From Gammaproteobacteria bacterium (GTDB lineage: Bacteria > Pseudomonadota > Gammaproteobacteria > Pseudomonadales > Pseudohongiellaceae), in assembly GCA_018698975.1 (NCBI GenBank), contig JABIPQ010000133.1, positions 1 to 39,666 on the forward strand: DNA of 39,666 nt, in the 5' to 3' direction. Below the pieces are notes generated by a model. The model had not been told where the DNA came from, did no database searches, and saw only the letters and a program-made list of their open reading frames with translations. Below, piece by piece: positions 32,176 to 39,666 of the stretch (position 1 is its first letter; each line of letters starts with the position of its first letter). A program made the position numbers and the translations under genes.

Positions 32176-33287
32176 CAGCAGCCGCTTTTTTTCTTACCAC
32201 CTGTAATGTGTAAAGTGCCTTTACTCTCCTCAGGTGAGCGCCGTCCATTTTCTTCCAGCGTCTTATCAACTGTCACAGACGCTCCAGGCTCTATAAAAAT
32301 AAAACTGTCTTTCGCCATCCCGTCCGCCAAAGTCACAAAGCTGGTTTGATCAACAGCTATGCGAATGCCACGTGGATAAACCCTGCCACGGTCATCCTTG
32401 AGTTCTGCAAAAGGTCCCCGATAAATAACTGTATGACCTTTGTCCACATCATCAACTTCTGGCCTGGTGGCCATTACAGTGACTGAACGAAACTCAATAC
32501 CTTCTATGACCTGCCAGGGTTCTTCATCCCATTTGTCATAGGCCACATCAATAAATCCGGCATCAAGAAAAATCTGAATAAATTGCTGCTCCTGGAAAGC
32601 GCCTGAAATACAGCCACTCCATAAGCGCTCATCATCTTTCAGATGCTGTGGTACGAACTCATCGGAAACAATATCTGAAATAGCCACACGCCCGCCGGGT
32701 TTCAGGACCCGAAAAATTTCATTGATCATCTGCTTGCGATGCTTTTCATCAACCAGATTCAACACACAGTTGCTCACCACGATATCGACGCTGTCGTTCG
32801 CAACCAGCGGGGCATTATGTTTTTGCTCGCTTTCCCAGGCAGTCAGTGCTGCCGGATCACGCTCGTCAATGCCAGGGTTTTCCTGAAGAAAAGCGTCTCT
32901 TGCCTCCAGATTAAGAGCCAGATCCTGAATATAACCTTTGCGAAAACTGACTTTGTCGCCGCCCAGTTTCTCCGCCATCTCTTCTTGATATTTTCTTGCC
33001 AGGGCCAGCATTTCATCGGTCATGTCTACGCCAATCACCCGACCGTGGTCGCCTACCAGTTGTGCTGCCATATAACAGATTTTCCCGCCGCCGCTACCAA
33101 GATCCAGCACCGTATCGCCGTTTTCAACATAGCGCGAAGGATCGCCACAACCATAGTCCTTGTCGATGATTTCGCGCGGCAGCAGCTCAAGCAAGCCAAC
33201 ATCATATTCAACCGGACAGCAAAGACTTGGTTCAACTTCTTTAGCGCCTTCGGCATAGCGTTCTGAAACATTTGATTCGGTATTCAA
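32172..33287 (-). CDS. arsM: ArsM-like methyltransferase (arsenite methyltransferase family)
   Basis: The 371-residue protein resembles the arsenite SAM-methyltransferases that convert arsenite to methylated arsenicals in the cytoplasm. The SAM motif is VLDLGSGGGKICYMAAQL with VIGVDMTDEMLALAR. Cysteines that usually bind arsenic are placed as in the family: CCP at residues 23-24, YGCG at 47, SNCVLNL at 174 and SGCISGAF at 226. The C-terminal region (VIYRGPFAELKDDRGRVYPR) also agrees. It ends in KKKSGCC, a Cys-Cys tail that could give an extra metalloid site. No other ars gene is visible in the window. The arsenic role is family-based; the substrate should be treated as likely rather than proven. 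Confidence 0.82.
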   Translation of the reverse strand: MNTESNVSERYAEGAKEVEPSLCCPVEYDVGLLELLPREIIDKDYGCGDPSRYVENGDTVLDLGSGGGKICYMAAQLVGDHGRVIGVDMTDEMLALARKYQEEMAEKLGGDKVSFRKGYIQDLALNLEARDAFLQENPGIDERDPAALTAWESEQKHNAPLVANDSVDIVVSNCVLNLVDEKHRKQMINEIFRVLKPGGRVAISDIVSDEFVPQHLKDDERLWSGCISGAFQEQQFIQIFLDAGFIDVAYDKWDEEPWQVIEGIEFRSVTVMATRPEVDDVDKGHTVIYRGPFAELKDDRGRVYPRGIRIAVDQTSFVTLADGMAKDSFIFIEPGASVTVDKTLEENGRRSPEESKGTLHITGGKKKSGCC

Positions 33288-33333
33288 TTTATTACTCCTT
33301 TTAAATTTTATTCGGTCGATTTACAATCGACAT

Positions 33334-33488
33334 GGCGGATGACGTTGCGCTTTTCCGCCCTACCTTCTGGTATATTTTATATTCGGGCGATCTTTGATCA
33401 TAATGTCTCAATTGGATTATCCCATGTAGGAGCGGTTTTAACCGCGAAGAACAAGTACCAGTCATTCGGGGTTAAAACCCCTCCTACA
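33334..33488. repeat. Repeat cluster (family B and two family C)
   Basis: A family B copy lies at 33334-33363 (GGCGGATGACGTTGCGCTTT, TCCGCCCTAC). Family C follows as a pair: GTAGGAGCGGTTTTAACCGC at 33425-33447 and CATTCGGGGTTAAAACCCCT at 33463-33488. It is the only repeat cluster in the right half, five bases from the stop codon of the reductase fusion. Confidence 0.75.
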
Positions 33489-33493
33489 TACTT

Positions 33494-35650
33494 TCATCTC
33501 CTGCGCCAGGTATGAAATTTTTCAAGATAAGGATAAAGCCACTGTGGCGCATGACTCTTTTGCCACTGTCCTGCGGCAAACTTGCCGCTTTCAGAAAGGG
33601 TCGGGTAAATATGAATGGTGCCCATGATTTTTTTCAGACCCAGTCCATGGGTCATGGCCAGCACAAATTCATTGATCAATTCCGAGGCATGATAACCAAC
33701 AATAGTGGCACCCAATATTTTATCCTTTCCTGGAACCGTCAGCACTTTAACAAAACCTTTGGCTTCACCATCGGCTATGGCCCGGTCCAGATCATCTATA
33801 TCGTAACGGGTAACTTCACAGGCGATGCCCTTTTCCTCAGCATCGCGTTCGTTTAATCCTACTCTGGCCACTTCGGGATCAATGAAGGTTGCCCAGGGCA
33901 CTACATCATAATGAATGCGAAATTTTTTAAAGCTGCCAAACAAACTATTTACCGCAGCAAACCAGGCCTGGAAAGAGGCTATATGAGTAAATTGATAGGG
34001 GCCAGCCACATCACCACAGGCAAATATATTGGGAAAATTGGTTTGCAGAAATTCATTCACCTTTACGGTTCCGTTCTGATTCAGCTCTACATTTAAGGCT
34101 TCCAGACCAATATTTTCAGTATTCGCTTTTCTACCCACTGCCACCAGCACCTGATCAAACTCAAGTTCTCGATCATGCTTGTTGCCTTGCGCATCTTTGC
34201 CAACAAGGCTTGCGCTTTTACTGCCAGCAGATTCAGAAAAACTTATTACCTGATGAGAGGTAATTAGTTCAATGCCCTCGTTCTTAAATTGCTGCGCAAT
34301 ATACTCAGAAACATCCAGGTCCTCACGGGGAAGAATACGATCTGCCCGATTAACAATTGTCACTTGTGAGCCAAGCCGCGAAAAAGCCTGGGCAAGCTCA
34401 CAACCAATTGGGCCGCCACCCATCACCAGTAATCTTGCCGGTAATTCTTCCAGTGCCCAGACAGAATCTGATGTCAGATAGTGAATATTCTCAAGGCCAG
34501 GTATTGGCGGAGCAAAGGGGCGCGCACCCGCTGCAAGGACAATATGGCGGGTGCTGATTTCCTGCTCGCCAACCTGGACAGTCCAGGGTGAGGTAATTTT
34601 CGCCTCGCCAAACACACAATCCACACCCAGTGAGGAATAACGTTCAACTGAATCATGGGGCTCAATCGTTTTTATAATTTGCTGGATGCGTGCCATCACC
34701 GCCTTGAAATTTACCGTGGCTGCGGCATTCTCCAGACCAAATTCCTCAGCCCGGCCAATCAAATGACTCACTGAGGCGCTGCGAATCAAGGCCTTGCTTG
34801 GGACACAACCGGTATTCAGGCAGTCACCTCCCATGCGATGCTTTTCAACCAGAGTAACCCTGGCCTTAACCAGGGCTGCTATATAAGAAGTAACAAGACC
34901 TGCTGAGCCGGCACCAATAACCACCATATTGGTATCGTATTTAGCTGGTTTGTGTTTTTTCCAGGCAGCAAACACTTTGCGATTTCTGAAAAACTTCAGG
35001 CCGGCTTTTGCCAGCCAGGGGAAAATGGCCAGTACCACGACCGCCCTGATCACGCCAACATTCAGGATATCCGGAAGAGTTGTTGCCAGACCCAGTTCAG
35101 CACCAACATTCACATACAAAGCTGTGCCGAACAACATGCCGAGCTGGCTTACTGTATAAAATGAAGCCGCAGAAATTGGCGTAAGCGCCATCAGCACATT
35201 AACCAGAAAAAAAGGAAATACCGGTATCAGGCGCAAGGTAAAAAGATAAAACACACCATCTCTTTCAATGCCTTCATTGATCGCCCGAAGATATTGTCCA
35301 AACCTTGCCTGAACCCAATCCCTTAACAGTGTTCTTGAAAGCAGAAATGCCAGTGTTGCCCCGATGGTGCTGGCAAAGGACACCATGGCCAGCCCCCAGG
35401 TAAAACCAAAAACAGCGCCGCCAGCAATGGTAAGAATTGCCGCGGCTGGCAAGGACAATGCCGCAACAGTGATATACAGGAAAAAATAGGCAGCACTGCT
35501 AAGCCAGAAATTCTCTGCCGTGTAGGCAAGTATGTCATCACGCTGTGCCTGAAAATATTCCAGATTAAAAACCTGCTGTAAATCCAGTGCAAAAAACAGT
35601 GCAACAAGGGAAAGAAAAATTATCAGTAGGAGAACTTTTTTAATGCTCAT
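33494..35650 (-). CDS. TVP38/VTT membrane domain fused to FAD disulfide oxidoreductase
   Basis: The 718-residue protein has an N-terminal TVP38/DedA-like (VTT) membrane domain (about residues 1-225) with GATLAFLLSRTLLRDWVQAR and FTLRLIPVFPFFLVNVLMAL. From residue 240 it is a flavoprotein of the dihydrolipoamide dehydrogenase/mercuric reductase family: NMVVIGAGSAGLVTSYIAAL for FAD, GGDCLNTGCVPSKALI with redox cysteines 277 and 282, LLVMGGGPIGCELAQAF for NAD(P), FACGDVAG, and the C-terminal dimerisation part with HIYPTLSE. It would use NAD(P)H to reduce a disulfide, quinone or metal at the membrane. The fusion is seen in several marine bacteria (recollection), and its substrate is unknown. It lies upstream of the arsM-like gene on the same strand with 206 bases between them. 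Confidence 0.9.
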   Translation of the reverse strand: MSIKKVLLLIIFLSLVALFFALDLQQVFNLEYFQAQRDDILAYTAENFWLSSAAYFFLYITVAALSLPAAAILTIAGGAVFGFTWGLAMVSFASTIGATLAFLLSRTLLRDWVQARFGQYLRAINEGIERDGVFYLFTLRLIPVFPFFLVNVLMALTPISAASFYTVSQLGMLFGTALYVNVGAELGLATTLPDILNVGVIRAVVVLAIFPWLAKAGLKFFRNRKVFAAWKKHKPAKYDTNMVVIGAGSAGLVTSYIAALVKARVTLVEKHRMGGDCLNTGCVPSKALIRSASVSHLIGRAEEFGLENAAATVNFKAVMARIQQIIKTIEPHDSVERYSSLGVDCVFGEAKITSPWTVQVGEQEISTRHIVLAAGARPFAPPIPGLENIHYLTSDSVWALEELPARLLVMGGGPIGCELAQAFSRLGSQVTIVNRADRILPREDLDVSEYIAQQFKNEGIELITSHQVISFSESAGSKSASLVGKDAQGNKHDRELEFDQVLVAVGRKANTENIGLEALNVELNQNGTVKVNEFLQTNFPNIFACGDVAGPYQFTHIASFQAWFAAVNSLFGSFKKFRIHYDVVPWATFIDPEVARVGLNERDAEEKGIACEVTRYDIDDLDRAIADGEAKGFVKVLTVPGKDKILGATIVGYHASELINEFVLAMTHGLGLKKIMGTIHIYPTLSESGKFAAGQWQKSHAPQWLYPYLEKFHTWRRR

Positions 35651-35738
35651 ATTTATTTTGGCTTTCTTTTTGCTTTCTATTATTGAGAGATATTATTTAC
35701 TGAGTCAGTCAACGAGAATCAAGACCGGAGATTTCGGC

Positions 35739-35760
35739 AAAGCTTACTCCGTGAAGCTTT
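35739..35760. promoter_or_regulatory. Inverted repeat in the divergent promoter region
   Basis: AAAGCTT and AAGCTTT flank an eight-base spacer between the reductase fusion and hemB, about 50 bases before the hemB -10 box. It may bind a regulator; no T run follows. Confidence 0.3.
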
Positions 35761-35805
35761 ATGTTATATAGTGTCGGCCTGTTTAATTTTGCTTTTATGC
35801 TTACG

Positions 35806-35811
35806 TATAAT
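35806..35811 (+). promoter_or_regulatory. Predicted hemB promoter -10 box
   Basis: A perfect TATAAT lies 75 bases upstream of the hemB start. The matching -35 region (TTTAAT, 18 bases upstream) is weak, so identification rests on the -10 box and position. Confidence 0.5.
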
Positions 35812-35852
35812 GGACTTAGCCTGACTTAATCGGGCTTACTAGAGAAAGTTAA

Positions 35853-36890
<1,038 letters not shown>

Positions 36891-36948
36891 AAAGTCTTTA
36901 ATGATTCAACAGAAATATGTCCTTCCCGGGTATATTTAATGCAATGAC

Positions 36949-36977
36949 TTGAATACTATTTATTTGCCCTTATTATA
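36949..36977 (+). promoter_or_regulatory. Predicted trxA promoter
   Basis: TTGAAT (36949-36954) and ATTATA (36972-36977) are 17 bases apart, 52 bases before the trxA ATG. Confidence 0.5.
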
Positions 36978-37028
36978 GGCCGACATTAAACAAGAATTAA
37001 TTACCCCCTCCATTTCAAGGAAACCATA

Positions 37029-37355
37029 ATGAGCGAAAACCTCTCCCATGTTACTGATGACAGTTTTGAAGAAGATGTCCTGAATGCCAGTGGCCCTGTG
37101 CTTGTAGATTTTTGGGCAGAATGGTGTGGTCCCTGCAAAATGATTGCTCCAGTCCTTGAAGAGGTAGCTGAAGAATATGCAGGCAAGCTGAAAATCTGCA
37201 AACTGGATGTGGAAGCCAATCCTGAAACCGCACCTAAATATAATGTGAAGGGGATTCCAACACTGATCCTGTTCAAAAATGGCACTGCAGAAGCTAAAAA
37301 AGTTGGTGCATTGTCAAAATCACAATTGGCAGCATTTTTGGACAGCTCAATCTGA
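37029..37355 (+). CDS. trxA: Thioredoxin TrxA
   Basis: The 108-residue thioredoxin reduces protein disulfides in the cytoplasm. The active site is Cys33-Gly-Pro-Cys36 in [20 protein letters not shown], the cis-proline block is [13 protein letters not shown], and length is as in E. coli. CAAGGAAACC precedes the ATG. The gene has its own promoter-like sequence and an intrinsic terminator, separating it from rho. Confidence 0.97.
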   Translation: MSENLSHVTDDSFEEDVLNASGPVLVDFWAEWCGPCKMIAPVLEEVAEEYAGKLKICKLDVEANPETAPKYNVKGIPTLILFKNGTAEAKKVGALSKSQLAAFLDSSI

Positions 37356-37400
37356 TCGTCTTTTTAGACCAACTGTCAGATAATTTCTAAAAGTAGTTAT

Positions 37401-37437
37401 AAATGGCTCCTGAGCATCCAATAAGGAGCCATTTTTT
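37401..37437 (+). terminator. Rho-independent terminator of trxA
   Basis: AAATGGCTCCT (37401-37411) and AGGAGCCATTT (37424-37434) form an 11-base-pair stem with a 12-base loop, ending in a run of six Ts. It lies about 45 bases after the trxA stop codon. Confidence 0.92.
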
Positions 37438-37560
37438 CATCTGAATAAAAAATCTTGATGAATTAGTTAAAAAAAACCACAACTTTTTTCTGGACACCCA
37501 CATATTGGGGTGATAGATTACCCACCTGCTCGTCACCTCGACACCTATTCCAAGAGCAGA

Positions 37561-37724
37561 TTTCAAAAAAAAAATACTTTACCAAAAACAAATTTATTAA
37601 AAACAATAATTCCGCAAGTCAATAAAATCAAAGATACCAATACAAAATTATTAATAATTTCTAACCCTCAATTAGCCGAACTACCCTGTTCGTCCCCTAA
37701 ACCTTCTGCAATTGCATTTACAAC
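37561..37724 (+). promoter_or_regulatory. G-poor leader of rho, candidate Rho-binding attenuator
   Basis: The 164 bases before the rho ATG hold only nine G residues (5.5 percent) against 37 C residues, spread without strong hairpins. C-rich, G-poor unstructured RNA is the hallmark of Rho-utilisation sites, and the E. coli rho gene is controlled by Rho-dependent attenuation in its leader. No clear Shine-Dalgarno precedes the ATG at 37725. The stretch 37438-37560 is AT-rich with no identified element. Confidence 0.55.
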
Positions 37725-38984
37725 ATGAATCTATCCGAATTAAAAACCAAACCAATATCCGAATTACTCGAAACCGCCCATGAAATGGGACTGGACAATG
37801 TCTCCCGAACACGCAAACAGGATGTCATTTTCCATATGCTCAAACGCCATGCCAAAAATGGTGAGGATATTTATGGTGATGGTGTTCTGGAAATTTTGCA
37901 GGATGGATTTGGATTCTTGCGCTCTGCTGATGCCTCTTACCTTGCGGGACCTGACGATATCTATGTAAGCCCCAGTCAGATCAGGCGCTTTAATTTAAGA
38001 ACGGGCGACACAATTGCCGGCAAGATCAGGCCACCAAAAGATGGCGAACGCTACTTTGCCTTATTGAAAGTTAATGAAATAAATCACGACAAACCAGAAA
38101 ACACCAAAAACAAAATCCTTTTTGAAAACCTCACGCCGCTTTTCCCTGACGAAAGAATAGTTCTTGAATCCGGTAATGGCAGCTCGGAAGATTTAAGCTC
38201 CCGTGTTATTGACCTTGTTGCCCCCATTGGTAAGGGCCAGCGTGGTTTAATTGTCTCCCCACCAAAAGCAGGTAAAACTTTAATCCTGCAAAACATGGCA
38301 CAGGCTATTACCCGTAATGCGCCGGATTGTACTTTAATAGTTCTTTTAATTGATGAGCGACCTGAAGAAGTAACAGAGATGAAACGCTCCGTTCGCGGTG
38401 AAGTGGTTGCCAGTACTTTTGATGAACCGCCTTCACGACATGTACAAGTTGCGGAAATGGTTATCGAAAAAGCCAAGCGCCTGGTTGAACATAAAAAGGA
38501 CGTTGTCATCCTGCTCGACTCCATGACCCGTCTGGCCCGTGCTTATAACACTATTATCCCCTCATCAGGCAAAGTATTAACCGGTGGTGTAGATGCCCAC
38601 GCACTGGAAAGACCAAAACGCTTTTTCGGTGCTGCGCGAAATATTGAAGAAGGCGGCAGTCTGACAATTATCTCTACCTGTTTGATTGAAACCGGTTCCA
38701 AAATGGATGAAGTCATTTACGAAGAGTTCAAGGGTACTGGTAACATGGAATTACACCTTGATCGCAAGATGGCGGAAAAACGTGTTTATCCTGCTATTAA
38801 CGTTCGTCGCTCCGGAACTCGCCGGGAAGACCTGCTTACCACCGAGGAAGAATTGCAGCGCATCTGGATTCTGCGCAAACTGCTAACCTCAATGGAAGAT
38901 GTGCCTGCGACAGAATTTATTCTCGACAAACTTAAAGACACCAAGACTAACGAAGAATTCTTCCAGTCTATGAAGCGTAAATAG
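37725..38984 (+). CDS. rho: Transcription termination factor Rho
   Basis: This 419-residue hexameric RNA/DNA helicase ends transcription on untranslated RNA. The N-terminal domain ([20 protein letters not shown]) is followed by the cold-shock-like RNA-binding domain ([20 protein letters not shown] and [19 protein letters not shown]). The ATPase core has Walker A SPPKAGKT, a [16 protein letters not shown] block, and a Q/R-loop part [20 protein letters not shown]. Length equals that of E. coli Rho. Confidence 0.97.
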   Translation: MNLSELKTKPISELLETAHEMGLDNVSRTRKQDVIFHMLKRHAKNGEDIYGDGVLEILQDGFGFLRSADASYLAGPDDIYVSPSQIRRFNLRTGDTIAGKIRPPKDGERYFALLKVNEINHDKPENTKNKILFENLTPLFPDERIVLESGNGSSEDLSSRVIDLVAPIGKGQRGLIVSPPKAGKTLILQNMAQAITRNAPDCTLIVLLIDERPEEVTEMKRSVRGEVVASTFDEPPSRHVQVAEMVIEKAKRLVEHKKDVVILLDSMTRLARAYNTIIPSSGKVLTGGVDAHALERPKRFFGAARNIEEGGSLTIISTCLIETGSKMDEVIYEEFKGTGNMELHLDRKMAEKRVYPAINVRRSGTRREDLLTTEEELQRIWILRKLLTSMEDVPATEFILDKLKDTKTNEEFFQSMKRK

Positions 38985-39037
38985 ACAAGTCTGTCGAAGC
39001 TTCCAGAAATACGCCCCACACACCTCGAGGCTGATTA

Positions 39038-39666
39038 ATGCTAAAGGATCTGCGTGACTTTATTCAGACACTGGAAAAAGCAGGCGAGCTGAAACGCATC
39101 ACCACCGAAGTTGACCCCAATCTGGAAATCACAGAAATCTGTGATCGCACCCTGAAACAACAGGGCCCCGCATTATTATTCGAAAACCCCAAAGGCTCCT
39201 CAATACCGGTTCTTGGTAATTTATTTGGCACGCCCAAAAGAGTTGCCATGGGCATGGGGCAGGAAGATGTTAGCTCCCTTCGTGATGTTGGCAAACTGCT
39301 CGCCTTCCTGAAAGAACCTGACCCTCCTTCGGGCTGGAAAGACTTGTTGGCGAAAGCGCCAAAGTTCAAAAATGCCTTATACCTGAGCCCAAAAGTGGTG
39401 AAAAAGCCTCCCTGTCAGGAAATCATTATTGAAGGCGACGAGCTTGATCTGGGCAAACTGCCAATTCAAACATGCTGGCCGGAAGATGTAGGGCCATTAA
39501 TTACCTGGCCTCTGGTGATCACCAAAGGGCCACATAAAGAACGACAAAATCTTGGCATCTATCGTATGCAGGTCATCGGCAAGAACAAGCTGATCATGCG
39601 CTGGCTTGCCCAGCGTGGCGGTGCCCTTGATTTCCGTGAGTGGAAACAAACCCATCCAGGCCAACC
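39038..39666 (+). CDS. ubiD: 4-hydroxy-3-polyprenylbenzoate decarboxylase UbiD (partial)
   Basis: The plus-strand gene is open from the ATG at 39038 to the window edge, giving about 209 residues of a protein usually near 490. The N-terminus [20 protein letters not shown] and the blocks [55 protein letters not shown] and [20 protein letters not shown] are characteristic. UbiD uses prenylated FMN to decarboxylate the ubiquinone precursor. The gene follows rho by 53 bases, as in Pseudomonas-type genomes. The catalytic C-terminal part lies outside the window. Confidence 0.95.
   Translation, partial: MLKDLRDFIQTLEKAGELKRITTEVDPNLEITEICDRTLKQQGPALLFENPKGSSIPVLGNLFGTPKRVAMGMGQEDVSSLRDVGKLLAFLKEPDPPSGWKDLLAKAPKFKNALYLSPKVVKKPPCQEIIIEGDELDLGKLPIQTCWPEDVGPLITWPLVITKGPHKERQNLGIYRMQVIGKNKLIMRWLAQRGGALDFREWKQTHPGQ

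Noticed and set aside
37510-37728. 72-codon open frame before rho as a leader peptide or small gene
   Set aside because: The composition is low-complexity Lys/Asn/Thr caused by AT-rich, G-poor sequence; no ribosome binding site. The region is better read as a regulatory leader.

Overview
The window looks like a chromosomal segment of a free-living, probably marine or aquatic gammaproteobacterium. The evidence is the block hemB - trxA - rho - ubiD, together with rdgC, deaD, cysQ, yrfG, hslR, an enteric-type gshA and dsbB. This is a core-gene neighbourhood of Pseudomonas and its relatives, and the base composition is moderate. I cannot name the genus from sequence alone.

The left part (about 1 to 20.8 kb) is accessory DNA. 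It starts with a truncated RNase H-like gene and a small hypothetical. Next come a Tat-exported molybdenum hydroxylase pair (iorAB type), an exported SAM methyltransferase and a DUF1097-GFA fusion. These are followed by an exported HpcH/HpaI aldolase, a PQQ-type sugar dehydrogenase, a ThuA-like protein, a toxin-antitoxin remnant, a secreted beta-helix protein, a zinc-ribbon/Smr-like protein and an alpha/beta hydrolase. Many of these proteins carry export signals. Nearly every intergenic gap holds members of several short hairpin repeat families, often placed within 0 to 15 bases of a stop codon.

The most interesting theme is a recurring two-protein exported module at 7.4-9.8, 17.0-18.1, 19.1-20.6 and 26.2-27.4 kb. 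Each locus pairs a small DUF6152-type protein with a larger secreted or lipoprotein partner of an unnamed family. At 17.0 kb the two are fused in one chain. All four DUF6152-type domains are predicted to begin, after signal-peptide cleavage, with His-His, and all keep a [N/S]PH motif 28-29 residues in. This suggests a metal site of the histidine-brace kind. Four loci in 20 kb plus a fusion argue for an undescribed periplasmic system, whose function I cannot assign.

The right part (20.8 to 39.7 kb) is mostly housekeeping: deaD and rdgC; a PAQR membrane protein; a decayed hemerythrin gene; cysQ; yrfG-hslR overlapping; gshA from a likely TTG start; dsbB coupled to a small membrane protein; an ArsM-like methyltransferase; a TVP38-flavoprotein disulfide reductase fusion; hemB from GTG; trxA with a clear terminator; rho behind a strikingly G-poor leader; and the first third of ubiD. 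The hairpin repeats are almost absent here except between the arsM-like gene and the fusion.
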